A stretch of 64,000 bases of DNA. Source: an uncultured Thiohalocapsa sp. Its GTDB lineage: Bacteria > Pseudomonadota > Gammaproteobacteria > Chromatiales > Chromatiaceae. Numbering within the stretch: the stretch's first letter is position 1; each line of letters begins with the position of its first letter. The DNA lies in the NCBI RefSeq assembly GCF_913062725.1, contig NZ_CAJXWY010000010.1, forward strand, positions 1 to 64,000, read 5' to 3'. Shown piece after piece: positions 28,270 to 35,687 of this stretch. The position numbers and the translations under genes were made by a program. Under the pieces are notes generated by a model that was not told the origin of the DNA, searched no databases, and saw only the letters and a program-made list of their open reading frames with translations.

Positions 28270-28641
28270 ATGAGCACCCAAGACGCTATGAAGACCTACA
28301 ACGACCTCACCAACCAGAACGTCGAGCGCATGAACGCCCTTGGCGAGCTGAACCTGAAAGTGGCCGAGCGCATGGCCAGCCGACAGATGGACGTCATGAG
28401 CCTGTTCATGGAGCAGGGTGTGCGCATGATGAAGCTGGCCACCGAGGCCAAGGGCTACAGCGAGCTCTATAAGGGCCAAGTGGATATGGCGCGCGAGATG
28501 AGCGAGAAGCTCATGGCCGAGTCCAAGACCACCATGGCCATGGCCGGCGAGATCCGCGACGACTACCGCGGCTGGCTCGACGCGGCAATGGCCGACATCA
28601 AAGAAGGTAACAGTGCTGTTCGTAACGCCGTTACGGCCTGA
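28270..28641 (+). CDS. phaP: Phasin family protein (PHA granule-associated)
   Basis: A 123-aa, almost wholly alpha-helical, amphipathic protein with many Met, Ala, Glu and Lys and no cysteine or tryptophan-rich core. Segments such as NLKVAERMASRQMDVMSLFM and YKGQVDMAREMSEKLMAESK fit the phasin_2/PhaP pattern. Phasins coat polyhydroxyalkanoate granules and control their size. The start ATG has GGAG at 28259-28262. The gene has its own strong promoter with operator-like palindromes and is followed by phaB, which supports the assignment. Confidence 0.82.
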   Translation: MSTQDAMKTYNDLTNQNVERMNALGELNLKVAERMASRQMDVMSLFMEQGVRMMKLATEAKGYSELYKGQVDMAREMSEKLMAESKTTMAMAGEIRDDYRGWLDAAMADIKEGNSAVRNAVTA

Positions 28642-28670
28642 AGGAGCAGCCCGCGCACCGGGACAGATGC

Positions 28671-28709
28671 CGGCCTGAATTCAGGCCGCAGCGCCGACCC
28701 TCGGTCGGC
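28671..28709. other. Two tandem hairpins between phasin and phaB
   Basis: The first is a perfect 18-base palindrome at 28671-28688 (CGGCCTGAA and its complement). The second is GCCGACC, loop CTC, GGTCGGC at 28693-28709. Neither is followed by a T-run. They lie 30 bases after the phasin stop and could protect the phasin mRNA end or attenuate read-through into phaB. Confidence 0.55.
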
Positions 28710-28863
28710 AACCGGCGCGGCGGGTGCGGCAGGGATGCCCGCTGCGTCCGCTGCGGGCTTACCGTCCCCGGCCGAGCCGAATGGCTCCGACACCGGGGTA
28801 TTGCCTCTGTCCGCGGCCGAGACGCATCAGGAGCAGACAGACCAACAACAGCGAGAAGCGATT

Positions 28864-29610
28864 ATGACAACAGCGCGCGTTGCACTGGTGACGGGCGGCA
28901 TCGGCGGAATTGGCACCGCCATTTGCCAGCGCCTGGCGCGGGACGGGTTCCGCGTTTTCGCCAACCATCATCCATCGGAGCAGGAGGCTGCCGAGGCCTG
29001 GAAGAATGACCAGGCGGGCTTGGGGTTCGACATCGACACCATCGCCGGCGACGTGTCCTCGTTCGAGGATAGTAAGCGGATGATCGATGACATCCAGGGG
29101 CAGCACGGCGCCGTGGCCGTGTTGGTGAATTGCGCCGGCATCACCCGGGACAAGACGTTCAAGAAGCTGGACGAAGACGCCTGGCGGGCGGTCATCGACG
29201 TCAATCTCAACAGCGTCTACAACGTCACCCGTAACGTTTGGGAAGGCATGTTGGCGGCGGGCTTCGGCCGTGTGATCAACATCTCCTCGGTCAACGGTCA
29301 GCGCGGGCAGTTTGGTCAAACCAACTATGCGACGGCGAAGGCCGGCATGCATGGCTTCACCATGAGCCTGGCACAGGAAGGCGCCGCCAAGGGCATCACC
29401 GTGAACACCGTGTCACCCGGCTATGTGGAGACGGCCATGACCCTGGCCATGCGCGATGATGTGCGCGAGGCGATCGTGGCCGGCGTGCCCATGCGCCGCA
29501 TGGGCAAGCCCGAGGAAATCGCGAGCGCCGTGGCCTTCCTGGTCGCCGACGAGAACGGCTATGTCACCGGCGCCAATCTGCCGGTGAACGGCGGTCTCTT
29601 CATGCACTGA
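28864..29610 (+). CDS. phaB: Acetoacetyl-CoA reductase
   Basis: A 248-aa NADPH-dependent short-chain dehydrogenase that makes (R)-3-hydroxybutyryl-CoA for PHA synthesis. The cofactor loop is TGGIGGIGTAIC, an N-C-A-G segment is VNCAGITRD, the catalytic Ser is in ISSVNGQRGQFGQTNY, and the Y-x-x-x-K pair is YATAK. TFKKLDEDAWRAVIDVNLNS and SPGYVETAM are characteristic of PhaB rather than FabG. The length equals that of known PhaB. It is 222 bases after the phasin gene on the same strand and is closed by a strong terminator. phaC and phaA are outside the window. Confidence 0.93.
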   Translation: MTTARVALVTGGIGGIGTAICQRLARDGFRVFANHHPSEQEAAEAWKNDQAGLGFDIDTIAGDVSSFEDSKRMIDDIQGQHGAVAVLVNCAGITRDKTFKKLDEDAWRAVIDVNLNSVYNVTRNVWEGMLAAGFGRVINISSVNGQRGQFGQTNYATAKAGMHGFTMSLAQEGAAKGITVNTVSPGYVETAMTLAMRDDVREAIVAGVPMRRMGKPEEIASAVAFLVADENGYVTGANLPVNGGLFMH

Positions 29611-29744
29611 CGCCGGCCGCCACCGCAGGCACGAAGCGCCGGCGGTGGCCCGGTGACCTGTCGGCGCGCGTGTCGTCATCCGCCGCTGCACCGGCGCTGT
29701 CGCGAATGGGTCCTCCTCGTCTCTCTCTGATGAGACGTTCCTCT

Positions 29745-29770
29745 GCCCGGCGCCCCGCCGGGCTTTTTTT
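29745..29770 (+). terminator. Rho-independent terminator after phaB
   Basis: GCCCGGCG, loop CCC, CGCCGGGC: a perfect 8-bp stem followed by seven T residues (29764-29770). It lies 134 bases past the phaB stop. Confidence 0.9.
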
Positions 29771-29812
29771 AGTGCGCTTTGACCCGATCACATCGCCTTC
29801 GCTGGCCCGGCC

Positions 29813-31645
29813 TCAAAGCGTATTGAAGTAAATCGCCAACAAGAACCCCGTCAAGGTGGACAGGCCCACCACACCGCCGCCTTTGTGAAAGGCCTCGGGT
29901 AGCATGGTCTCCGCCACCATGGTGAGCATGGCGCCGGCGGCGATGCCCTCGATGAGTGCGAAGACCCCCGCCGAGGCATCCGCCAGCAGGACGGCGCCGA
30001 GCGCCGCGCCGACGCCGGTCATCAGCATCAGACTGGTCCACATGGTAAGGATACGCGCCACCCCAAGTCCCTGTTCCTTCATGCCGGCGGCGCTCGAGAG
30101 CGCCTCCGGCAGATTGGCCAGGAAGAGCCCGCCGAGCAGCGACAGGCTGATGCCGCCGGTGATGAGCACATTGGCGCCGATGACGAAGGACTCGGGGATG
30201 CCGTCGAGGGTCATGCCCAGGTACATGGCCACGGCGGCGCCCTTGTGCCCCGCTACCTGCCGGGTCATTTCCGATAACGAGGGCATGACATGACCGCCGG
30301 CGACGCGCTTGGCCGCCCGGTCCATCCAGGCGGCGGCGCGCCTGGCACCCAGGTGTTGCTGCTCGGTGAGATAGGCGCGCACGGGATTGCGCTTGAGATA
30401 GTCTGCGAGGCGTGCGCGCAGCTCCGGCAACTGCGCCAACAGCTGCTCGAAATCCCGCCGCCTGAGCTCGGAGACCTCGACGGCGTCGTGTGCCACCGCG
30501 GTCACGGCATGTGGCCCCACGGTGAAAAAGGCGAAGCCGCCGAAGCCCTCGCCGGCCTCCACCACCTGCGGGCGCCGACTGCGTTGATCCTGATCGAACA
30601 GGTAGACGGTACCGCGGCGTAGCAGGTACAGGCGCTCCGCCGGCTGGCCCCGGTGGAAGAAGTTATAGCCGTCTGGCGCGTGCTTGTGCACCAGCCGGGC
30701 GGCGATGCGTTGTAGCGTTGTCTCCGACAAACCCGGGAAGAACCCGAGTCGCGGCTCATCGCGCATGAGCTCCACCGGCGCTTCGGTGATCGGCTCGGGC
30801 TCGATGGGGGGGTCATAAGCGCCCTCGGTGTCGAGCTCTGTGAGCGCTGCCTCGCGCCAGCGCGCAATGGCAGCATCCGTCAGCCGGTGGCGCTCGCGCA
30901 GGTATTGGGTCAGTTCCGCCTCCCGCAGCAGGCCGCCGAGCACCGCGCGCAGTTCTGAGCAATCGGACACCAGGCGCATGAATCCCTCCCGCGGGATCAA
31001 CAACAGCTTGGTATCGGCCACCGTATGCGCCTCGGTGGCCCGGGGCAGATTCGCAATGAAGCTCATGCGCCCGAAGGCGTCATGGCGCCCGAGATGCTCG
31101 AACACCCGACCACCGGCGCTGGGATCGCTCAGTTCCACCGCGCCATCGAGGATCACATACATGTAGCTCGGCGGATCATCGGTACGGTAGAGACAGCGAT
31201 GCGCTGGAACCTCCTGGATCTGCACGATGGCGAGCAGCCGGTCGAGCGTCGGCGACGACAGCGCCGCGAGTGCGGGGATACGGCGAATACCGGCGAGCAC
31301 GCGTCGCAGTCGCCGGCGCGCCTGGCTACGCCAAAAATTGAGGGCGGTGGACGGCTTGCGCAAATAGCCCCCCTGGCGGTTGACGGCCCAATCCAACAGC
31401 TTGAACAGGGTGCCGCCGATGACGGCGCCGAGCGCGAGATCGAAGAAGTGCCCGCGGTCCACCCCCGGGGCGATGAGATCGATGGTCAGCGCCGCCAGCA
31501 GGGCACCACCGCCGAAGGCGAGGAGAAAGGCCATGATGCGATCCGGCGGCCGCCAGAGCACGCCCACCGCCGCTCCCACCGGCAGCGTGGCGGCGCTGAT
31601 GAGTCCGAATGCCAGGGCCGATAGCAGCACCGAGTCGAAGGGCAT
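29813..31645 (-). CDS. ZIP-like membrane transporter with two internal cyclic-nucleotide-binding domains
   Basis: A 610-aa protein with unusual architecture. Residues 1-90 hold three transmembrane helices (LLSALAFGLISAATLPVGAA, FGGGALLAALTIDLIAPG). Residues about 125-250 and 300-415 are two cNMP-binding (Crp-like beta-barrel) domains (CLYRTDDPPSYMYVILDGAV; YNFFHRGQPAERLYLLRRGT). Residues about 460-610 hold four or five more helices with ZIP-family signatures: the helix with HKGAAVAMYLGMTLDGIPES, then ANLPEALSSAAG, then GAMLTMVAETMLPEA. The cytosolic loop between helices 3 and 4 of a ZIP metal carrier is thus replaced by a double sensor. A metal or cation carrier gated by a ligand is inferred. 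It stands alone, convergent with phaB. Confidence 0.8.
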   Translation of the reverse strand: MPFDSVLLSALAFGLISAATLPVGAAVGVLWRPPDRIMAFLLAFGGGALLAALTIDLIAPGVDRGHFFDLALGAVIGGTLFKLLDWAVNRQGGYLRKPSTALNFWRSQARRRLRRVLAGIRRIPALAALSSPTLDRLLAIVQIQEVPAHRCLYRTDDPPSYMYVILDGAVELSDPSAGGRVFEHLGRHDAFGRMSFIANLPRATEAHTVADTKLLLIPREGFMRLVSDCSELRAVLGGLLREAELTQYLRERHRLTDAAIARWREAALTELDTEGAYDPPIEPEPITEAPVELMRDEPRLGFFPGLSETTLQRIAARLVHKHAPDGYNFFHRGQPAERLYLLRRGTVYLFDQDQRSRRPQVVEAGEGFGGFAFFTVGPHAVTAVAHDAVEVSELRRRDFEQLLAQLPELRARLADYLKRNPVRAYLTEQQHLGARRAAAWMDRAAKRVAGGHVMPSLSEMTRQVAGHKGAAVAMYLGMTLDGIPESFVIGANVLITGGISLSLLGGLFLANLPEALSSAAGMKEQGLGVARILTMWTSLMLMTGVGAALGAVLLADASAGVFALIEGIAAGAMLTMVAETMLPEAFHKGGGVVGLSTLTGFLLAIYFNTL

Positions 31646-31728
31646 GGCTGGACAGTCTGTAGAGAAGAGTCGATGGGGCCGGGTGGGAGATACCCGGCGG
31701 ATGTCAATGTCCGGCGCAGGCGCCAGCG

Positions 31729-31828
31729 GGCTGGGTAGCGGCTGGCGGGGGACGCCGTGGATACGTCCCTGTAGGCTTCACGACAGCATCCCTGCTGTCG
31801 AGACCCCCGCCATCCGTTACCCAGCCCG
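31729..31828. repeat. Palindromic repeat element, copy 1 (100 bases)
   Basis: Outer arms of 24 bases (31729-31752 and 31805-31828) pair with two mismatches. They begin GGGCTGGGTA and end TACCCAGCCC. An inner perfect stem, CGACAGCA/TGCTGTCG, closes a TCCC loop at 31790-31793. Related copies lie at 33351 and 37341. It resembles dispersed intergenic palindromes (REP/MITE-like) of gammaproteobacteria. No ORF is inside. It sits in the 437-base gap between the ZIP-like gene and the Slp gene; the rest of that gap shows only a TAAAAT at 31929-31934. Confidence 0.8.
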
Positions 31829-32082
31829 CAGAAGCCGAAAACCGAGATGCGATTGGTCAACAGGATCGGACCGTTCGGGCCTTGGTCCCGGCAATCGTGC
31901 GGGAAGTCTGCGTTGGTTGCGGGCGCGCTAAAATGGGCGGAAGACAGGCGCCGCGTGCCAGGCGCTGCGGCACTTTACCGCAAGCCGGCCCGGCGTGTGA
32001 TCCGTGGTGCGCCCTGACATGGGCGCGCCGTGCCCCCTGCCAACCGATCGGTCGGACAGCCGCCGGCCCGAGGCCGTCTCGC

Positions 32083-32631
32083 ATGTCCCGACTCCAGATG
32101 CTCGCGCCAATTCTCGCAGCAACCCTGCTCACCGCCGGTTGCGCCAGCACCGGCCCGGGCCATTGCCGCGCGCCGATCGGCGATCGTGCGCTGACCCCAG
32201 CCGTGGTCGCCGCGCAAGGTGATGACGTGGGCGAGGCGATCACCTGGGGCGGGACGCTGGTATCCGCGCGTCACCGGGCGGATGCGACGGACCTGGAGGT
32301 GCTGGCCTATCCGCTGGACGCTTGCGCCCGGCCCTTGCTGCGTCAGCCGGCGCAGGGACGTTTCATCGTCCGCCGACCCGGTTATCTCGAGACCGCGGAT
32401 CTGACGCCGGGGCGGCGCATCACCGCCAGCGGGCGCATCATCGCCATCGTGGATGGGCGCATCGGCGAAGCCGACTATCGCTTGCCGGTGCTCGAGGATG
32501 CGGCACCCCGGATCTGGCCCGAGCGCGAAGACGCCGTCGGCGGCGCCGGGACCCGCGTGCGGCCCTGGATCAGTATCGGTGTCGGCGGCGGCCGCGGCTG
32601 GAGTGGCGGCGGCGTCGGTATTCGGTTCTAG
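32083..32631 (+). CDS. Slp-family outer-membrane lipoprotein
   Basis: A 182-aa lipoprotein: signal peptide with lipobox LTAGC (Cys at about residue 20). The Slp-family core follows: WGGTLVSARHRADATDLEVL, then YPLDACARP, GRFIVRRPGYLET and the GEADYRLPVL segment. Slp proteins are outer-membrane lipoproteins induced by starvation or acid in enterics; their molecular role is not settled. The C-terminus is Gly-rich (VGGGRGWSGGGVG). ATG 32083 is the start that gives a proper signal peptide. No operon partner is seen. Confidence 0.87.
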   Translation: MSRLQMLAPILAATLLTAGCASTGPGHCRAPIGDRALTPAVVAAQGDDVGEAITWGGTLVSARHRADATDLEVLAYPLDACARPLLRQPAQGRFIVRRPGYLETADLTPGRRITASGRIIAIVDGRIGEADYRLPVLEDAAPRIWPEREDAVGGAGTRVRPWISIGVGGGRGWSGGGVGIRF

Positions 32632-32743
32632 TGCTCGTGGCCTGCGCGTCACGGGATACACCCTGATCACGCGCTTGAGAGCATGCGGCGTCTGCCTTGT
32701 GGTGTTGCACCGGAGTCGCAAGCCCGAGCGGGACACAACCGTC

Positions 32744-33283
32744 TTAGGATCGCGTTGCGGCGGCGGGCGCCGTCTCTTCGATGACGATGGCGTCCGGATT
32801 CGGGAAGCGCTCCACCACCCAGGACGGCAGTTTCGCCTGGCTGGCGTGATAGAGCGCATCGGATTCGACGATGATCAGCACCAGTACCGTGACCATCACC
32901 GGCAGGATGCCAACGCCGGCGACCAGCGCAATCGCGGCCTCCTTCATCATGCCGCCGTAGACATGGCTTGCCCATGCCAGCGCAACGGCCGCGAGCAGCA
33001 GCGCCAGCATCACAATGAACAGCCGGCTGCGGCGCGCGCACACCTGCCAGTGACACATGACGTACCAGGGGTCTCGGCCGACGGCCCGATGTGCCCGCCA
33101 CAGGATATAGCTGAGCATGGCGAAGGAGATGGCCGGGATCAGCGCCATGACCCACGGAAAGCTTCCGGCGACGCCACCAGCGGCAACCGCCATCAGGATG
33201 TGGTTGCCGATGAGGTTGGTGAGGAAGATCTCGTGCGGCACATTGGCGCGCTTGATGTCTTGGCGGCTGACTTGGAAGCGCAT
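32744..33283 (-). CDS. Four-helix inner-membrane protein of unknown function
   Basis: A 179-aa protein with four predicted transmembrane segments (about residues 20-40, 42-62, 88-106 and 114-140; for example FPWVMALIPAISFAMLSYIL and LFIVMLALLLAAVALAWAS). A cytosolic loop contains RDPWYVMCHWQVCARRSR with two cysteines. I do not recognise a family. The start is ATG 33283. It is convergent with Slp and stands by itself, with a palindromic repeat just upstream. Confidence 0.6.
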   Translation of the reverse strand: MRFQVSRQDIKRANVPHEIFLTNLIGNHILMAVAAGGVAGSFPWVMALIPAISFAMLSYILWRAHRAVGRDPWYVMCHWQVCARRSRLFIVMLALLLAAVALAWASHVYGGMMKEAAIALVAGVGILPVMVTVLVLIIVESDALYHASQAKLPSWVVERFPNPDAIVIEETAPAAATRS

Positions 33284-33350
33284 GACGGCTGTTCGCGGAT
33301 GATGACTGTGCAGGCCCCAGAGTATACCCGTCGTCCCGGGCGCGTCGGTT

Positions 33351-33453
33351 GTTGGGTTGGATAGCGGCTGACGCCGGGCGCCGTGGAGAGGTGTCTGTCG
33401 GCCTGGGGCGGCATGTCTGCGCTCGAGCGTCCGCCAGCGGCCACCCAAGCCCC
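33351..33453. repeat. Palindromic repeat element, copy 2 (diverged)
   Basis: It aligns with copy 1: TTGGATAGCGGCTGACGCC at its left end and GCGCCGTGGA at 33379-33388, matching the GGTAGCGGCTGGCG and ACGCCGTGGA parts of copy 1. The right arm CGCCAGCGGCCACCCAAGCC pairs imperfectly with the left arm. The middle is diverged. Confidence 0.6.
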
Positions 33454-33587
33454 CGGGTCGGTTGGTGGCGGGCCATGATCTGGTCCTGGGGATAGCAACG
33501 TGGGCTGCGGGATGGGGTCGACGGTTGTCTGGTGAGGGCTGATCCGCCCGTCTGGGTCGCCGCAGTCGCCGCCGGCCGTTTTGGCTA

Positions 33588-33640
33588 TTTGTTGCAAGAT
33601 GACTACAGCGCTGATGCGTATATGTCGTAATTTGTTGCAA
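33588..33640. promoter_or_regulatory. Direct repeat TTTGTTGCAA upstream of the small MSFD gene A
   Basis: TTTGTTGCAA occurs at 33588-33597 and again at 33631-33640, 43 bases apart (about four helical turns). Both contain TTGTTGCA, the complement of the TGCAACAA half-site in the phasin operators. They end 9 bases before the conserved leader block, so they may be regulator sites of the small gene. The 33454-33587 part of the gap shows nothing else. Confidence 0.45.
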
Positions 33641-33648
33641 AGTGGTAC

Positions 33649-33765
33649 TGTAGTGAAACACTCGGATAACGGTTTCCGAGGAAGATGGTAGCCAGAGTAC
33701 GAAGCGCCGACGATAAACGCGGCGCCGCGTCAGTCCTTGAATCACGCAACCTCTGGAGAACTGTC
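33649..33765 (+). promoter_or_regulatory. Conserved leader of small gene A
   Basis: This 117-base stretch aligns with 50111-50232 before small gene B. Both begin TGTARTGAAACAC, share GG(A)TAA-x-GG, CG-x-GGA, AGCCA and AAGCGCCG in the same order and spacing, and end TCATGAGTTTCGA over the start codon. In copy A, CTCGGA (33661-33666) pairs with TCCGAG (33675-33680). The aligned AAGCGCCG falls in different reading frames in the two copies, so conservation is probably at the DNA or RNA level. Confidence 0.6.
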
Positions 33766-33882
33766 ATGAGTTTCGATTTGCTGTCCCTCGCGGGCATCGC
33801 GTCTGCGCTCGCCGCCGGTGGCTTCGTCGTGCTGCTGGTGGCCACCGAAGATCGCCTCGAGCAGCTCACGCGCTGGCGCTGA
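33766..33882 (+). CDS. Small single-helix protein A (MSFD family)
   Basis: A 38-aa protein: MSFD, a hydrophobic helix of about 21 residues (LLSLAGIASALAAGGFVVLL, residues 5-24), then a charged tail EDRLEQLTRWR. The ATG has GGAGA at 33755-33759. A longer in-frame ATG (33685) exists, but the upstream codons are not conserved in the paralogue. Protein B at 50233 shares MSFD, the Gly at position 10, the AGF/GGF turn and the helix character. Probably a small inner-membrane protein; function unknown. Confidence 0.65.
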   Translation: MSFDLLSLAGIASALAAGGFVVLLVATEDRLEQLTRWR

Positions 33883-34034
33883 GTCGATCCGCCGGCCTCG
33901 CAGCCTGTGTCGCGCGACCGTGGCGGCGGCGTCGACACCCGAATGCCAGTCGCCGCCGTCGCTGCGCCACCGTCGTGCCGTTCTGCGATACTGCACACCT
34001 GTGCAACCGGATTTCAGAGGATACCTTGGGCACG

Positions 34035-34508
34035 ATGGCATCGGAGCGACAACGGCTGCGGCTGGCACGGCCGCTGCGGCGAGCGGCTGCTTTGCTCGTG
34101 GCGCTGGCCTGCGCCGGTGGGTGTGCGCGCAGTGATGATCCGACGGCCCCGCAGCCGAAGAAAGTCTACAAAGACGCCTTCGTAACGCCGCTGGCTGCCG
34201 TGGAGATCGAAGCGGACGGTGGCACCATCGTCGGTGCCTACGACGCCTGGCTTCGGCTGATGCCGGCGCGCGAGCTGACACCCCGCTTTGCCGATGCGTA
34301 TCGTCCGGTGGATTGCGCCCCGGTACGGGCGTATTTCGACGCCAAGCTGGCGCTGGCGGGGCACACGCTTGCGGACACGATGCTCAGTTGCCATGAGTAT
34401 CGCAACACGGATCTGCCCTTCGAGAATGGCCGCTGGCTCGTGGAAGATGGCGCCAGCGGGCGGGTGCACTATCGGATCTGGAAGTTCCGCAATACGCTGG
34501 GCGAATAG
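34035..34508 (+). CDS. Hypothetical lipoprotein
   Basis: A 157-aa protein with a basic N-terminus, a hydrophobic core (AAALLVALACAGGC) and a probable lipobox AGGC near residue 30. The mature part is acidic with no domain I know. It has two cysteines (in VDCAPVRAYF and LSCHEYRNTD) that could form a disulfide, and aromatic-rich ends (HYRIWKFRN). ATG 34035 gives the best signal. It lies 152 bases after small gene A on the same strand and could share its transcript. Confidence 0.6.
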   Translation: MASERQRLRLARPLRRAAALLVALACAGGCARSDDPTAPQPKKVYKDAFVTPLAAVEIEADGGTIVGAYDAWLRLMPARELTPRFADAYRPVDCAPVRAYFDAKLALAGHTLADTMLSCHEYRNTDLPFENGRWLVEDGASGRVHYRIWKFRNTLGE

Positions 34509-34658
34509 GCCGCCGGGACATCGTCCTGGGGTGTCGGCGTTGGACTGATGTGTCTTGCATGGCATGGGCCTGGGCGCCGGCGCTCCAGCGCGCGTGCTCC
34601 GACCGCCCATCGATGACGGTCATGGGATGATCACGGACGGGCTATCAGTGGCCTGATG

Positions 34659-35582
34659 CTAGGCGTTGGGGCTGCCTGCCAAGAGCATTTCCAGCAGGGC
34701 CTTCTGTGCATGCAGGCGGTTCTCCGCCTCGTCCCAGACCACCGACTGTGGGCCATCGATGACGTCCGCGCTCACCTCTTCGCCGCGGTGTGCGGGCAGG
34801 CAGTGCATGAACAACGCGTCGGGCTTGGCGGCGGCCATCACCCCGGCATCCACGCAATAGCGGGCGAAGGCCGTGGCGCGGTCGGCCTGCTCGCTTTCCT
34901 GACCCATGCTGGCCCAGACGTCCGTGACCACCAGGTCGGCACCGGCCGCCGCCTCCCGCGGGTCGCGTAGTAGGGTGCAGCGCCCGCCGGTGGCGGCGAG
35001 GAGATCCGCATCCGGGGCGAAGTCCGCGGGGCATGCCACGCGCAGCTCGAAGTCGAACAACCGCGCCGCATTCATGTAGGAGTGGCACATGTTGTTGCCA
35101 TCGCCCACGAAAGCGACCGTGCGTCCGGTGATGTCGCCGCGGTGCTCCAGGTAGGTTTGCATATCCGCCAACAGTTGGCAGGGATGAAAGCGGTCGGTGA
35201 GGCCGTTGATGACCGGCACCCGGGAATGGGCGGCGAAGCGCTCCACCTTGTGGTGATCGAAGGTGCGGATCATCACCGCGTCGACCATGCGGGAGAGCAC
35301 CCGCGCGCTGTCCTCGATGGGCTCGCCGCGGCCCAGTTGGGTGTCCCGCGGCGACAGGAACAGGGCGTGTCCACCGAACTGCGTCATACCCGCTTCAAAG
35401 GAGACGCGTGTGCGGGTGGACGACTTCTCGAACACCATCGCCAGGGTGCGGTGGCGCAGCGGACGGTAATCGACCCCGTCGGCGTGCATGCGCTTGAGTG
35501 CGACGGCCCGGCGCAGCAGGGCGCGGGCTTCGTCGACGCTGAGGTCGAGCAGGGTCAGGAAATGGCGGGTCGGCTCGGGCAT
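34659..35582 (-). CDS. argF: Ornithine carbamoyltransferase
   Basis: A 307-aa enzyme that makes citrulline from ornithine and carbamoyl phosphate in arginine synthesis. The carbamoyl-phosphate loop is [16 protein letters not shown], the ornithine side has [12 protein letters not shown] (H-P-x-Q form) and DVWASMGQE, and [13 protein letters not shown] carries the catalytic HCLP. The length is standard. It lies 105 bases after argD on the same strand, forming an argD-argF unit. ATG 35582 is chosen because the codons before it are not conserved in the family. Confidence 0.95.
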   Translation of the reverse strand: MPEPTRHFLTLLDLSVDEARALLRRAVALKRMHADGVDYRPLRHRTLAMVFEKSSTRTRVSFEAGMTQFGGHALFLSPRDTQLGRGEPIEDSARVLSRMVDAVMIRTFDHHKVERFAAHSRVPVINGLTDRFHPCQLLADMQTYLEHRGDITGRTVAFVGDGNNMCHSYMNAARLFDFELRVACPADFAPDADLLAATGGRCTLLRDPREAAAGADLVVTDVWASMGQESEQADRATAFARYCVDAGVMAAAKPDALFMHCLPAHRGEEVSADVIDGPQSVVWDEAENRLHAQKALLEMLLAGSPNA

Positions 35583-35687
35583 GGCAGGCTTCCTCGCGGG
35601 CACCGGGCGGAGCGGGTGCCGGGCGTTGGGCTGGGGGTCCGGTGGCGCGGCGCTGGGTTGTGCATCAGACCCGGCCGCGGGTCGGGC

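Noticed and set aside
33582..33596. A sigma54-like element TGGC...TTGCA upstream of small gene A
   Set aside because: GG and GC are separated by 9 bases instead of the strictly needed 10, and the AC of TGGCAC is missing.
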